Shown: positions 31,286 through 41,752, counted from the stretch's first letter. The stretch: DNA of 64,000 nt from Vibrio echinoideorum (GCF_024347455.1 NZ_AP025483.1:1674001-1738000), one strand, 5' to 3'. Made by a program: numbers and translations. Notes: generated by a model not told the origin, from the letters alone.

Positions 31286-33658
31286 ATGTGTGAATCCTGT
31301 TATCACTGCGGTGAAGATGTACCAGCGGAAACGGATTTTAAAGTAGAAATCTTAGGATCGGTTCGACCGATGTGTTGTCCAGGTTGCGAAACCGTAGCCC
31401 AGACAATCGTTGATAGCGGTTTGGTCTCTTATTACCAATATCGTACCGCTCCGGCTGAAAAAGCGGATCTAGTTCCAGAGCAACTTCTGGCACTCAGCCA
31501 TTACGACAACGAAGATGTTCAATTGGAGTTCGTCCGTAACTCCGAAAATACATCTGAAGTGACATTGTCACTCGAAGGTGTCTCTTGTGCTGCTTGTGCA
31601 TGGTTGATTGAAAAGCAGGTCTCTTCAAGGTTAGGGGTTGTTAGTATTCGTGTTAATACCACGACTAACCGCGCCCTGCTCAGCTGGGACAACACTCAGG
31701 CTAAACTGAGCGAGCTGTTGTCTGCAATCCATACCCTAGGCTACAAAGCAGCACCATTCGAGGCTGATCAACAAGAAGCCGCCTATCATCGTTCGATGAA
31801 GAATTATCTCTATCGTCTTGGTATTGCTGGTTTAGCGACCATGCAAGTCATGATGTTAGCTGTAGCGCTCTACCTCGAAGTATTTGGCAGCCTTGAACCT
31901 GAATTCAAAAGTTACTTCCGTTGGGTAAGTCTGATCTTCGCAACGCCAGTACTGCTCTACTCTGCATTACCGTTTTATATTAACGCTTGGCGTAGTATTA
32001 AAGGTCGAACCTTGGGTATGGATGTTCCCGTTTCGATCGCTCTGCTATTTGCTTACGTTGCGAGTTTAGTGGCAACAGTGACAGAGCAAGGCGAAGTGTT
32101 CTTTGAATCTATCTCGATGTTTACCTTCTTCTTGTTGCTTGGTCGCTTCCTTGAGATGCGCGCGCGTCGTAAAGCTGCAGCAGCGAGTGGTAACCTGCTT
32201 AAGCTAGTTCCTGCGATGGCGACAACGCTAGACGGTGAGCAAGTACCGGTAAAAACCTTAAAAGTTGGCGACCAGATTCGCGTTCTACCGGGTGAACATA
32301 TTCCCGCAGATGGCAAAGTATTATCTGGCAGAATTCATATCGATGAATCCATGCTGACTGGCGAATCTATCCATGTGGTTAAGAATGAAGGTGATACGGT
32401 CTTTGCTGGCACATTGAATGGTGATGAATCGTTTGAATTGGAAGTGATGACCTCTAAAGCGGATTCGGTGATTTCTAATATCGTTCGCCTTCAAGATGAA
32501 GCTCAATTGTCTAAACCCCGAATTGCTGAAATCGCCGATGTGGTGGCTCGATACTTTGTCGCGGTTATCTTAATTATTTCATTCGGGACCTGGTTCTACT
32601 GGCATCAAACACGACCAGAAGACGCTTTCTGGATCATGCTTTCAGTATTAGTGGCGACCTGCCCTTGCGCCCTGTCTCTTGCGACGCCGACGGCGATTAC
32701 GTGTTCAACATCTCGTATGGGTAACTTTGGTATTTTGCTGCGCAAAGGCCACGTATTTGAAACGCTTTGCAAAGTGAATCACTTGATAATTGATAAGACG
32801 GGAACCTTAACTGAAGGTGATATTCGTATCAGCCAAGTTGAAACTTTTGCAAATCTCGATAAAGACACTTGTTTACAAATAGCAGCTAGTCTCGAACAAC
32901 ACGCTAACCACCCTATTGCCAAAGCGTTCAAAACCTTCATTGCAGATGATGTTGAAGTTGAATCTGTTAACAACGTGATTGGCTCGGGCATTACTGGCGA
33001 GTTAAATGGGCAAGAAGTGGCGATTGGTAGCAGCGAGTTCATTTTAGGTGAAGCTCAGCTATCTGAAAGTAACGGTATTTACTTGTCGATGTCTGGTCGT
33101 CATATTGCAACATTCACTTATGAAGATCCGATTCGTAAAGAAAGTATCGAGTTTATCCAGAAATTCAAAGAAGCGGGAATCAAAACTACTCTGCTCACTG
33201 GCGATTCCTTTATCAACGCGAAGCCTGTTGCGGAAGAAATTGGTATTACTGACATTGTTGCTAATGCAAAACCTGAAGATAAATTGGCTTACCTAAACTC
33301 TAGAGACGCAAATGACATCACCATGATGGTTGGCGACGGCATCAACGACGCCCCTATTCTTGCTGGTGCTCACCTTTCAGTTGCTATGGGCGGCGGAACT
33401 GATGTGGCGAAAGCCTCAGCCGACATGGTCCTCTTAGGGGATAAACTCGATAGATTACTTAAGTCGCGTACATTAGCGCTTAAAACGCGTAAGATAATCC
33501 GTGAAAATTTAGCGTGGTCGTTGGGATACAACTTACTTATCCTTCCACTGGCTGTCGCCGGTTTGGTTGCTCCGTACATTGCCGTTGTCGGCATGTCTGC
33601 TAGCTCTATTATTGTCGTGTCTAATTCGTTAAGGCTTTTAAAAGAGCAAGGTAAATAA
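31286..33658 (+). CDS. ccoI: Copper-transporting P1B-type ATPase FixI/CcoI
   Basis: The 790-aa ATPase starts with a Cys-rich segment (CESCYHCGEDV, CCPGCETVAQ) and an HMA-like domain with CAACAW (about 100-105). It has eight membrane helices, the CPC motif in VATCPCALSLATPT, the phosphorylation site DKTGTLT and GDGINDAP. It exports copper to the periplasm for CuB insertion into the cbb3 oxidase. Its stop shares a base with the ccoS start. Confidence 0.95.
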   Translation: MCESCYHCGEDVPAETDFKVEILGSVRPMCCPGCETVAQTIVDSGLVSYYQYRTAPAEKADLVPEQLLALSHYDNEDVQLEFVRNSENTSEVTLSLEGVSCAACAWLIEKQVSSRLGVVSIRVNTTTNRALLSWDNTQAKLSELLSAIHTLGYKAAPFEADQQEAAYHRSMKNYLYRLGIAGLATMQVMMLAVALYLEVFGSLEPEFKSYFRWVSLIFATPVLLYSALPFYINAWRSIKGRTLGMDVPVSIALLFAYVASLVATVTEQGEVFFESISMFTFFLLLGRFLEMRARRKAAAASGNLLKLVPAMATTLDGEQVPVKTLKVGDQIRVLPGEHIPADGKVLSGRIHIDESMLTGESIHVVKNEGDTVFAGTLNGDESFELEVMTSKADSVISNIVRLQDEAQLSKPRIAEIADVVARYFVAVILIISFGTWFYWHQTRPEDAFWIMLSVLVATCPCALSLATPTAITCSTSRMGNFGILLRKGHVFETLCKVNHLIIDKTGTLTEGDIRISQVETFANLDKDTCLQIAASLEQHANHPIAKAFKTFIADDVEVESVNNVIGSGITGELNGQEVAIGSSEFILGEAQLSESNGIYLSMSGRHIATFTYEDPIRKESIEFIQKFKEAGIKTTLLTGDSFINAKPVAEEIGITDIVANAKPEDKLAYLNSRDANDITMMVGDGINDAPILAGAHLSVAMGGGTDVAKASADMVLLGDKLDRLLKSRTLALKTRKIIRENLAWSLGYNLLILPLAVAGLVAPYIAVVGMSASSIIVVSNSLRLLKEQGK

Positions 33659-33897
33659 TGGAAAGTTTATACATACTGATTCCAATTGCGATTGTACTTG
33701 TTTGTATCGCAGTCGGAATCTTTCTTTGGGCGGTTAAAAGCGAACAGTTCGAAGACCTCGAACGCCAAGGTCATAATATTCTTTTTGATGAAGATATTAA
33801 CGTTCATAACAACTCTGACAACAAACCTTCAACAAGCGATAAGCAAAGTTCGCCTGAAAACCAATCTAGCGTAGAAAATAAGAACAATGACGCCTGA
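33658..33897 (+). CDS. ccoS: cbb3 oxidase maturation protein CcoS
   Basis: The 79-aa protein has a membrane helix (ILIPIAIVLVCIAVGIFLWAVKS) followed by QFEDLERQGHNILFDED, the CcoS signature. The rest is a low-complexity Asn/Ser-rich tail. It is required for cofactor insertion into the oxidase. It overlaps the downstream gene by 11 bases. Confidence 0.9.
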   Translation: MESLYILIPIAIVLVCIAVGIFLWAVKSEQFEDLERQGHNILFDEDINVHNNSDNKPSTSDKQSSPENQSSVENKNNDA

Positions 33898-34561
33898 TTG
33901 GATTGGGGCTTTTCTTGTTGGTCTGATCGGCGCAGGCCACTGCATGGGAATGTGTGGTGGCATTGCGTCGCTTCTTTCGATTGGCAACAGTAAACCTTCC
34001 CCTATAATTCCCCTGCTATACAACCTAGGCCGCTTGTTAAGTTATGCCGTGATTGGTGGTTTAATTGGCGGTGCCATTTCCTCAATTGGACAGCTTAGCG
34101 ATTTTAATACTCTGTTAGCGTGGCTTCGTTTGTTCGCTGCCGTCTTCATGATTATCTTGGGGTTGTATATTGGTAAGTGGTGGTTTGGTCTATTGTTCTT
34201 TGAAAAAATTGGACAAAAACTTTGGCGTTATATTTCTCCTCTTGGAAAGTCATTTTTGCCATTGAAACACCCTAGTCATGCGTTGCCATTTGGCTTCATC
34301 TGGGGCTGGTTACCATGTGGCCTTGTTTACTCGATGCTTACTTGGGCGGCCGTATCAGGAAGTTGGTACAATGGCGCCGGAATTATGCTCGCATTCGGTT
34401 TAGGGACGCTTCCCGCGATGTTAACGGTTGGCATGGGAGCCAATTTCCTAAAAAAACTGCAACAAGCTGACTTATTTCGCCAACTAGGCGCAATTTTAAT
34501 CCTCATGTACGGCTTCTATACTGGATATATGGCTCTACAGCTCATTATTTATACCGTATAG
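33887..34561 (+). CDS. TauE/SafE (DsbD-like) membrane protein of the cbb3 cluster
   Basis: The 224-aa protein has about six membrane helices. The first carries GAGHCMGMCGGIASL, a His-Cys-Met-Cys motif suggestive of metal or redox handling. A conserved FIWGWLPCGLVYSML follows in the middle. Such proteins are widespread next to ccoGHIS and may help copper or redox delivery for oxidase maturation. Substrate unknown. Confidence 0.8.
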   Translation: MTPDWIGAFLVGLIGAGHCMGMCGGIASLLSIGNSKPSPIIPLLYNLGRLLSYAVIGGLIGGAISSIGQLSDFNTLLAWLRLFAAVFMIILGLYIGKWWFGLLFFEKIGQKLWRYISPLGKSFLPLKHPSHALPFGFIWGWLPCGLVYSMLTWAAVSGSWYNGAGIMLAFGLGTLPAMLTVGMGANFLKKLQQADLFRQLGAILILMYGFYTGYMALQLIIYTV

Positions 34562-34617
34562 CGACGCCTTTAATCCGGTTTTTTTACTACCCAACTGGAT
34601 GAAGGAATGCTAAAATA

Positions 34618-34631
34618 TTGACGTATATCAA
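34618..34631. promoter_or_regulatory. Fnr box upstream of fnr
   Basis: TTGACGTATATCAA matches the Fnr consensus TTGAT-N4-ATCAA at nine of ten positions. It lies 17 bases before the fnr start, a position fitting negative autoregulation. Confidence 0.65.
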
Positions 34632-34647
34632 ATAGTGAAAGATTGTT

Positions 34648-35394
34648 ATGATTTCTGAAAAGCCTGTGACGAAACGAGTTCAGTCTGGTGGCTGTGCAAT
34701 CCACTGCCAGGATTGTAGTATTAGCCAGCTCTGTATCCCATTTACTTTGAATGAATCTGAACTCGATCAACTTGATCAGATCATTGAGAGAAAGAAACCT
34801 ATTCAAAAAGGCCAAGAGCTATTTAAAGCCGGCGACGAGCTTAAATCGCTATACGCTATTCGCTCTGGAACGATCAAGAGCTACACGATTACCGAGCAAG
34901 GTGATGAGCAGATTACTGCATTCCATCTAGCGGGTGATCTTGTTGGTTTTGATGCGATTACGGGTGACATACACCCTAGTTTCGCTCAAGCACTAGAAAC
35001 TTCTATGGTATGTGAAATTCCATATGAGATTCTCGATGATCTATCAGGAAAAATGCCTAAATTGCGTCAGCAAATTATGCGCCTGATGAGTAATGAGATT
35101 AAAGGTGACCAAGAAATGATTCTGCTTCTTTCTAAAAAGAACGCGGAAGAACGCCTTGCTGCATTCCTTTACAACCTTTCTACTCGCTTCTCTCAACGCG
35201 GTTTCAGCCCTAGAGAGTTCCGCTTAACGATGACTCGTGGCGATATTGGTAACTACCTAGGTTTAACTGTCGAGACAATTAGTCGTCTTTTAGGTCGTTT
35301 CCAAAAAGCGGACATCTTGAGCGTTAAAGGCAAATACATCACTATCGAAGATCACGATGCGCTGATGGAACTTGCTGGCGTTTCAAAAGAATAG
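34648..35394 (+). CDS. fnr: Anaerobic transcription regulator Fnr
   Basis: The 248-aa protein of the CRP/FNR family has the iron-sulphur Cys cluster [14 protein letters not shown] (about residues 14-27), a cAMP-binding-like beta barrel and a C-terminal HTH with [16 protein letters not shown]. Under low oxygen it assembles a 4Fe-4S cluster, dimerises and switches on anaerobic respiration genes, likely including the formate dehydrogenase and oxidase genes nearby. The ATG follows a probable Fnr box. Confidence 0.95.
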   Translation: MISEKPVTKRVQSGGCAIHCQDCSISQLCIPFTLNESELDQLDQIIERKKPIQKGQELFKAGDELKSLYAIRSGTIKSYTITEQGDEQITAFHLAGDLVGFDAITGDIHPSFAQALETSMVCEIPYEILDDLSGKMPKLRQQIMRLMSNEIKGDQEMILLLSKKNAEERLAAFLYNLSTRFSQRGFSPREFRLTMTRGDIGNYLGLTVETISRLLGRFQKADILSVKGKYITIEDHDALMELAGVSKE

Positions 35395-35526
35395 TCTAGA
35401 TATCAATGATGTAGTTCAATAATGAGCTACATCATGTTTCTCTCTTAAAACCTCTTATATTTCTCTTAATCTCGCCATAACTACGCTACATTATTTATAT
35501 GTTCGGTCTAAAAAGTAGGCTTAGTT

Positions 35527-36477
35527 ATGAGTATCTATAACAAAATCTTAGTTGTCGCAGACATTAATCACGATGAGCAACCCGCTCTAGTTCGTGCTAT
35601 CCAACTTGCAAAGAAAAGCACCTCAACAAGCCATATCACTTTCTTTTTGTCTATCTACGACTTCTCGTACGAAATGACATCGATGCTTTCTATCGACGAA
35701 AGAGACGCGATGCGCAAAGGCGTAATTCATCAGCGTGAAATCTGGATGAATAAAGTTGCAGAACCTTATCTCGATGATTCTATAGAGTTCAACGTCCAAG
35801 TGGTGTGGCACAATCGCCCATATGAAGCCATCATTGCCGAAATCTACAGTGGTGAGCACGATATCTTGATTAAAGGTACGCGTAAGCACGATACTTTAGA
35901 GTCTGTTATCTTCACCCCAACAGACTGGCATCTATTGAGAAAGTGCCCTAGCCCCGTGTTATTGGTTAAAAATGATTTCTGGCCTGATGATGCGAAGATC
36001 TACGCTTCAGTTCATGTCGGCTCTGAGACGGAAGCTCATTTAGAGCTTAATGATTCAATGGTTGACAGATTACTTGAGATTTCTGGTCGTTTAGATGCTA
36101 AGCCATTTTTGGTGAATGCCTACCCTGTTACGCCAGCTAACATCACTATTGAATTACCAGAGTTTGATCCGACTTCTTATACCGATGCGGTACGAGGCCA
36201 TCATTTGACGGCGATGAAAGCATTGCGTCAGAAGCATGGTATGTGTGAAGAGCAAACAGTTGTTGAACAAGGCTTGCCGGAAGATGTTATTCCTCGCGTA
36301 GCGTCTGAACACAACGCTGCGATGGTGATTCTTGGTACAACTGGCCGTACTGGCTTGTCTGCCGTGTTTATTGGTAATACAGCGGAACATGTTATCGATA
36401 AGATTAACTGTGACGTTTTAGCGCTTAAGCCTTCAGGTTATGTAAGTCCTCTGGACCCTAACCTTTCTAAAGGTTAA
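35527..36477 (+). CDS. uspE: Universal stress protein UspE
   Basis: The 316-aa protein contains two tandem Usp domains: residues 4-150 (ending HDILIKGTRKHDTLESVIFTPTDWHLLRKCPSPVLLVK) and 155-305 (VILGTTGRTGLSAVFIGNTAEHVIDKINCDVLALKP). The second has the G-x2-G-x9-G ATP-binding pattern. It is linked to stress resistance and motility in enterobacteria. It sits downstream of fnr, as in E. coli. Confidence 0.93.
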   Translation: MSIYNKILVVADINHDEQPALVRAIQLAKKSTSTSHITFFLSIYDFSYEMTSMLSIDERDAMRKGVIHQREIWMNKVAEPYLDDSIEFNVQVVWHNRPYEAIIAEIYSGEHDILIKGTRKHDTLESVIFTPTDWHLLRKCPSPVLLVKNDFWPDDAKIYASVHVGSETEAHLELNDSMVDRLLEISGRLDAKPFLVNAYPVTPANITIELPEFDPTSYTDAVRGHHLTAMKALRQKHGMCEEQTVVEQGLPEDVIPRVASEHNAAMVILGTTGRTGLSAVFIGNTAEHVIDKINCDVLALKPSGYVSPLDPNLSKG

Positions 36478-36554
36478 GTTTTTACTAGTGGGTTAAACTC
36501 GGTGACAGATTTAGCCTTTGTGGTTTAGTTCAAGAATAGTTAACTTATAAACGA

Positions 36555-36590
36555 AAAAAACGCCTCAAGTATTACTTGAGGCGTTTTTGT
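36555..36590 (+). terminator. Bidirectional terminator between uspE and ttcA
   Basis: CGCCTCAAGT and ACTTGAGGCG pair across a 3-base loop, with A runs on the left and T runs on the right. It can serve both converging genes. Confidence 0.85.
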
Positions 36591-36666
36591 TTGTCTAATG
36601 CTACTCGTTATTCATAACAATAGAATAGCTTCAAAGAACCGAACAGTTTAAAGGTGATTTATATCG

Positions 36667-37572
36667 TTATACGTTCGTCACGTCGATATACATTGATTCA
36701 TCTATGTTTGACGACGAGATTTCAGCTTCTTCGAATTCGTATGCTTTGCGCTCTTCAGTACGGTCTAACGGTAAGTTAATGAAATCAAACAACTCACGGT
36801 CTGCCAATTGGCTAGGACTCACGTTTTGAATGGACTTGAAGACCTTCTCTACGCGTCCTGGGGTTTGCTTATCCCAATCGATAAGCATTGCCTTGATGTT
36901 TTGACGCTGTAAGTTCTCTTGAGACCCACAAAGGTTGCAAGGAATAATTGGAAACTCTTTGTGCTCAGCGTATTTAATTAAGTCCGTTTCACGACAATAA
37001 GTCAGTGGACGAATAACAACGTTACGACCATCGTCAGAGCGAAGCTTCGGTGGCATCGCCTTCAAACGAGCACCGTGGAACATGTTTAGGAACATAGTTT
37101 CTACGATGTCATCAAGATGGTGGCCAAGCGCGATTTTAGTTGCACCAATTTTTTCTGCAAACGAGTACAAAGTACCACGACGCAGACGAGAACATAGGCC
37201 ACATGTCGTCTTACCTTCAGGCACTTTTTCTTTAACAACTGAATATGTGTCTTTGTCTACGATGTAGTAAGGAATATTCAGTGTTTCAAAGTATTCAGGA
37301 AGAATATGCTCAGGGAAACCAGGTTGTTTTTGGTCTAGGTTTACGGCTACAACATCAAATTTGATGGGTGCGGCTTCACGTAAACGTAACAAAATGTCTA
37401 GCATCGCAAATGAATCTTTACCGCCACTAATACATGCCATAACGACATCATTCTCTTCGATCATGTTGTAGTCGACGATGGCGTTTCCAACGTTTCTTCT
37501 TAAAAGTTTCTGAAGTTTGTTGAATTCAAGTGTCTCTTTTTTTATATCGTTTTGGTTCATTGCGACTCTCAC
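36667..37572 (-). CDS. ttcA: tRNA 2-thiocytidine biosynthesis protein TtcA
   Basis: The 301-aa protein has a PP-loop ([13 protein letters not shown], about residues 49-61) and the two CxxC pairs that hold an iron-sulphur cluster ([12 protein letters not shown] and [12 protein letters not shown]). It thiolates C32 in certain tRNAs. It converges with uspE, as in other gamma-proteobacteria. The annotated ATG is preceded by GTGAGAG; a second Met at residue 5 (MNQNDIKKE) is also possible. Confidence 0.93.
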   Translation of the reverse strand: MRVAMNQNDIKKETLEFNKLQKLLRRNVGNAIVDYNMIEENDVVMACISGGKDSFAMLDILLRLREAAPIKFDVVAVNLDQKQPGFPEHILPEYFETLNIPYYIVDKDTYSVVKEKVPEGKTTCGLCSRLRRGTLYSFAEKIGATKIALGHHLDDIVETMFLNMFHGARLKAMPPKLRSDDGRNVVIRPLTYCRETDLIKYAEHKEFPIIPCNLCGSQENLQRQNIKAMLIDWDKQTPGRVEKVFKSIQNVSPSQLADRELFDFINLPLDRTEERKAYEFEEAEISSSNIDESMYIDVTNV

Positions 37573-37786
37573 ACCGTCTTATTATCGACTGTAGATTGCT
37601 AGTGGGACTGTTTTAGGGCGTGGATTATACGGATTTTTATTTTAGGTTTAAATAGTAAAGGAAGGATAAACAAGCTAAGTGATAGAAAGATTCTGTAATG
37701 TCATGTGATAAATCAGTAAATGCACAGGAAATTGTACTGAATCAGAACACTGGTTATTGAAACAAGATTTTTTGTCAGTATAAATG

Positions 37787-37823
37787 AAAAGCAGTGCCTC
37801 ATTTTTATGGGCACTGCTTCTTT
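37787..37823 (-). terminator. Terminator-like hairpin after the DUF2987 gene
   Basis: AAGCAGTGCC at 37789-37798 pairs with GGCACTGCTT at 37810-37819. It lies about 30 bases downstream of the minus-strand gene ending at 37854. Confidence 0.65.
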
Positions 37824-37853
37824 TACTATTGTCGATACTTAATGAAGTTCGAA

Positions 37854-38501
37854 CTATTGAGCTGGGATGTAAGGAAGAACGCGTACCGTTGCTTCTGGAA
37901 GTGTAATGCTGCTCCCTTCTAACTCAGCCACAGTAAACTTGGCGCGCCCTTCATTAATTTGGATTTGTTTGCCATTAGACAGCTCGATGTTACCTTCAAG
38001 TTTGTTAGCAAACTCGAGTGTTAAACCTTCCACATCAGGGGTAAACCAGCTTGAAAACATACCGCTTACATCTTCTAGCATCGCTTGCATCTGTGGTAGC
38101 AAGCTCTCTATCTGTGCAATCTCTACTTTACCAGTCAAAGGCTCCTGAGTCATAACGACTAAAGAGTACGCACATTCTTGTTCTTGAGTCTGTACAAAGA
38201 TAAGAGGGTTTGCTGAACGCAAGTTTTTATCTACCGGCAGAAGCAGTTCATGTACTGGAGACACTTTGAGTTCTTCATAGTGTTCTTCTTTTTCCATCCA
38301 AGCTTTACTGATATGGCAGATTTTTTGAGCTTGTTGATCGACAAAGAAGACCGCAACTTTGACATCATCGTGCCCTTCTTTGGTGTTATTTTTAAGCTGA
38401 GTATAAAGTTTAGAATACGTGAACATGTATTCTTGCGCCAAAACTGGAAGAGAAGCCACAAGGGTTAGTGAGGCGAATAAAGCGAGTGCTGTCTTTTTCA
38501 T
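37854..38501 (-). CDS. DUF2987 family periplasmic protein
   Basis: The 215-aa protein has a signal peptide (MKKTALALFASLTLVASLPVLAQ, cleavage near residue 22). The mature part EYMFTYSKLYTQLKNNTKEGHDDVKVAVFF is what I associate with DUF2987 of vibrios and relatives. The function of the family is unknown. It lies downstream of the Bax-like gene but is separated from it by a terminator. Confidence 0.75.
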   Translation of the reverse strand: MKKTALALFASLTLVASLPVLAQEYMFTYSKLYTQLKNNTKEGHDDVKVAVFFVDQQAQKICHISKAWMEKEEHYEELKVSPVHELLLPVDKNLRSANPLIFVQTQEQECAYSLVVMTQEPLTGKVEIAQIESLLPQMQAMLEDVSGMFSSWFTPDVEGLTLEFANKLEGNIELSNGKQIQINEGRAKFTVAELEGSSITLPEATVRVLPYIPAQ

Positions 38502-38536
38502 TATTATAATCTTGTTGAAGTTGAGCGTTTATAAAT

Positions 38537-38566
38537 AGAAAGAGCAGCCGTGAGCTGCTCTTTTGT
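38537..38566 (-). terminator. Terminator after the Bax-like gene
   Basis: AAAGAGCAGC and GCTGCTCTTT pair across a 5-base loop; the flanks are A/T-rich on both sides. It lies between the stop at 38623 and the DUF2987 start. Confidence 0.8.
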
Positions 38567-38622
38567 GACTTTGCTTGGCAGAAACCTATGATGCAAGGTA
38601 ACCAAACCGATATCAAATCGAG

Positions 38623-39471
38623 TTACTTTTTCCAGTATACCTTGTTGTGACGAATCATAGCTTGTAAATCAGTCACATAGTCTGAACCTCGCTCAGAATA
38701 TTTTAATAAGCCATTGGTTAGCTCTGTAGCGGTTTCAGTTGTCAGCAAATCATCACCCTTTTCAGTGAGGTTCACTCGAATAGCTCTTAAATCAGCATAA
38801 GCACGGTTGCGGTTAAGGTTCATGAAGTAGCGGTGAACAGACTCTTGGCTTGAAGAGAATGTCGCGACTTCATGTGAACTGCCTTCGTTACGTTGTAATG
38901 GAACGAGTCCGCAACCTTTTGTATAGCACCAATGACCAAAGTAGTTATTGGCTTTAGTCGCGAAACGCGATGTTCCCCAAGCTGACTCGTTAGCGGCTTG
39001 TGTGAGCACAAGCGCCTCTGGCAATACGTTTACGCGACTGAGCATCTCGGTTAACCATGCTTGATCTAAACCTGAAGGTGGCACTGGTAAACTGTATAAC
39101 TTCCCTAATCTTTTTGCATACGACGTGTCTTCCGAATCTGTATTGCTTAAACCAGATTCTGAAATTTTGGTCAAAAATGCGCGCTCTTTGACGATACGCT
39201 TATTTTCAATGTTGATGCTAGGACGTAAGAACGAAAAGAATGCGTCTTTTTTTTCGTTTACATCTTCGATAGCTGCAAAATTGGGTGTGCTTGAAGCAAC
39301 GGTTAAGTCACCAAATTGGTTCGTTGAATTGGAACTTTGGTCTGCCGTACGTCGACGTTCCTCTTCTTGATAAATGTATGGACCAATCAGTGAGATAGAA
39401 CCAACGATCGCTAGAGCCGTCACTTTAAGCGCTAGAGACTTACCAACGCCTGCTTGATCATTATTACGCAT
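38623..39471 (-). CDS. Bax-like glucosaminidase-domain protein
   Basis: From the ATG at 39471 the product is 282 aa. It has a membrane anchor (SLALKVTALAIVGSISLIGPYIY) and a C-terminal glucosaminidase domain with VLPEALVLTQAANESAWGTSRFATKANNYFGHWC, where the Glu is the likely catalytic residue. It resembles E. coli Bax. I prefer this start because the longer form from 39567 would be a low-complexity Met/Thr stretch read out of frame over the upstream gene. It overlaps that gene by 8 bases. Confidence 0.85.
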   Translation of the reverse strand: MRNNDQAGVGKSLALKVTALAIVGSISLIGPYIYQEEERRRTADQSSNSTNQFGDLTVASSTPNFAAIEDVNEKKDAFFSFLRPSINIENKRIVKERAFLTKISESGLSNTDSEDTSYAKRLGKLYSLPVPPSGLDQAWLTEMLSRVNVLPEALVLTQAANESAWGTSRFATKANNYFGHWCYTKGCGLVPLQRNEGSSHEVATFSSSQESVHRYFMNLNRNRAYADLRAIRVNLTEKGDDLLTTETATELTNGLLKYSERGSDYVTDLQAMIRHNKVYWKK

Positions 39472-40306
39472 CGAACACCTGAGGGTTTTTGTTGTTATCG
39501 TCGTTGTTGCTGCCACTTTCGTTGTCATGATCATTGTCGTCATCGTTATTTGTTCGATCTGACGCAATAACCTTTAACTTAATACCAAACATTTCACGAT
39601 AAAGAATGCCTTTCACATGGAAAAAGAATGGAAGAACAAAGATTAGACCAATGCCGTACATCATAGCCGCAACGATGAACATCAGCATAACCACTAAATA
39701 GATAGATGCGACGGTGAAGATCTTCTTATTCACTGCTCTCAGCGAAAGCAATAACGACTGCATCGGTGGCACTTTTTTATCACAAATCAATAGAATTGAG
39801 TGACTGAACGCCAGTGAGAAGTAGATAGAAAGAAACGGTAAGAGCATTCCGGCTATGCCTTGAAGCATCAGGCTGAACAAAGTCACTAGTATTACTGGGA
39901 CAGTAAATTGTAGACCTTTACCGATATGACGAGTCTTGGTTTGCAAGCCTGCCGCGTGGCTCATAGCCATTAGACTAATACCCGCGTAAATAGGAGCACT
40001 GACCACTTCGTAGCTAAAGTTAGCAATGAAAATAGATTCAACAATCTGTGGGGTAAACGCTTCTGGGTCGATAACGGCATCTAGAATGACGGCAGGGTCA
40101 CCCAGTTGTAATTTCAATGCGATATAAAAAATAGCCAGTTGCACGAACATTAGAGCAACGATCGCGGGAGAAAATGAAAGGAAGTGACCGACGGTATGCT
40201 TCCAAGCTTCTTGGAATACAGCCGTTGCTTTCAGCTCATAATCACCTGAAAGAGCTCGGTCGATGCTACCGCCTAAATTAAAATCTTTTTCGATGTCGTT
40301 GTTCAT
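39464..40306 (-). CDS. Hypothetical multi-pass membrane protein with Asn/Asp-rich tail
   Basis: The 280-aa protein has about five or six membrane helices between residues 40 and 245. Its C-terminus is of very low complexity (TNNDDDNDHDNESGSNNDDN). The sequence resembles BPSS1780/DUF975-type integral membrane proteins in layout, but I do not recognise it. It overlaps the Bax-like gene by 8 bases, so a shared envelope role is plausible. Confidence 0.65.
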   Translation of the reverse strand: MNNDIEKDFNLGGSIDRALSGDYELKATAVFQEAWKHTVGHFLSFSPAIVALMFVQLAIFYIALKLQLGDPAVILDAVIDPEAFTPQIVESIFIANFSYEVVSAPIYAGISLMAMSHAAGLQTKTRHIGKGLQFTVPVILVTLFSLMLQGIAGMLLPFLSIYFSLAFSHSILLICDKKVPPMQSLLLSLRAVNKKIFTVASIYLVVMLMFIVAAMMYGIGLIFVLPFFFHVKGILYREMFGIKLKVIASDRTNNDDDNDHDNESGSNNDDNNKNPQVFDA

Positions 40307-40636
40307 AATGATACCTAGGTGCGCTTACTTTATCGAAGCCACCTAACTTATTGATAAAAAATTGGCTTCATTATACTCATATGTAGGATGCAAACTAAAA
40401 TATGAATCTGTAACAAGCCTTGCTTTTACGTCTTAATGGTTAATAATTAGACACTTATTGGGGTGTAAACCTTGTAAATTACAGTATGGTAAAGGATGTT
40501 TACTTTTACCTGCGAAATTTTTTGTCTACTAATGATAAAAAATGCTTTGAATTCACGTTTTTGGTGATTATGATGCGCGCCTTAAAAGTGTATAGCAACA
40601 GGTCTCAAAAAGAACCAAGGTGGAGAAAAACAGACG
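40307..40636. other. Divergent promoter gap before potA
   Basis: No gene seen in 330 bases. The right end holds the potA ribosome site AAGGTGGAG at 40617-40625. The middle is AT-rich and should carry the two divergent promoters; I can pin neither. Confidence 0.5.
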
Positions 40637-41752
40637 TTGAACGCTAAAAAATCAGTAGGAAAGCCAGTCGTACAGCTTACTGGCATTAGTAAAAGTTTCG
40701 ATGGTAAGCAAGTCATCGGCAATCTTGATCTAAATGTAAATCATGGTGAGTTTCTCACGATCTTAGGACCATCAGGTTGTGGTAAAACAACGGTACTAAG
40801 AATGATTGCGGGTTTTGAAACGGCAGATAGTGGTCAAATACTATTAGCGGATCAGAATGTAACACAAGTTCCTGCTGAACAAAGGCATGTTAACACTGTA
40901 TTCCAAAGCTATGCCCTATTCCCACATATGACCGTTTTCGACAATGTGGCATTTGGCTTACGCATGCAGAAAGTTCCAAACACAGAGATTGAACCTCGTG
41001 TAATGGATGCTTTGAAAATGGTGCGCTTGGAACAAATGGCGCAACGAAAGCCACACCAACTATCTGGTGGTCAACAACAACGTATTGCAATCGCTCGTGC
41101 TGTTGTTAATAAACCTAAAGTTCTTTTGTTGGACGAATCCCTGTCTGCCCTTGATTACAAACTACGTAAACAAATGCAGATCGAGCTTAAACAATTGCAA
41201 CGTCAACTTGGGATTACGTTCATTTTTGTAACGCACGACCAAGAAGAAGCACTGTCCATGTCTGATCGTATTATTGTTATGCGTGATGGTGTGATTGAAC
41301 AAGACGGAACACCAAGAGAAATCTACGAAGAGCCCAAGAACTTATTTGTTGCTCGTTTCATTGGTGAAATTAACGTATTCGAAGCGACAGCGAAATCTCG
41401 TCAAGATGAGAAGCGCATTATTGCGACAATCGAAGGCGAAGAGTCAATTATCTATCACGATAAAGACGTATCACCAGGTCAAAAGTTGCAAGTACTACTT
41501 CGCCCTGAAGATCTTCGTCTTGAAGAAATTAAAGAGTCGGAACAGCGTTCTATTGTTGGCCATATTGTCGATCGAACCTACAAAGGCATGACGTTAGATT
41601 CAGTAGTTGAACTTGAATCTGGTATGCGTGTCATGGTTAGCGAATTCTTCAACGAAGATGACCCTGATGTTGATCACTCACTGGGCCAAAAAGTTGCAGT
41701 AACTTGGGTTGAGAGTTGGGAAGTGGTATTAGAAGATGAGCAAGAAGTTTAA
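40637..41752 (+). CDS. potA: Spermidine/putrescine ABC transporter ATPase
   Basis: The 371-aa protein has Walker [10 protein letters not shown]-loop, signature LSGGQQQR, Walker [13 protein letters not shown] and the H-loop [10 protein letters not shown], with a C-terminal TOBE domain. It energises polyamine uptake with PotB, PotC and PotD. It starts at TTG, chosen because AAGGTGGAG is 11 bases upstream and there is no better ATG. It overlaps potB by 17 bases. Length fits PotA. Confidence 0.95.
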   Translation: MNAKKSVGKPVVQLTGISKSFDGKQVIGNLDLNVNHGEFLTILGPSGCGKTTVLRMIAGFETADSGQILLADQNVTQVPAEQRHVNTVFQSYALFPHMTVFDNVAFGLRMQKVPNTEIEPRVMDALKMVRLEQMAQRKPHQLSGGQQQRIAIARAVVNKPKVLLLDESLSALDYKLRKQMQIELKQLQRQLGITFIFVTHDQEEALSMSDRIIVMRDGVIEQDGTPREIYEEPKNLFVARFIGEINVFEATAKSRQDEKRIIATIEGEESIIYHDKDVSPGQKLQVLLRPEDLRLEEIKESEQRSIVGHIVDRTYKGMTLDSVVELESGMRVMVSEFFNEDDPDVDHSLGQKVAVTWVESWEVVLEDEQEV

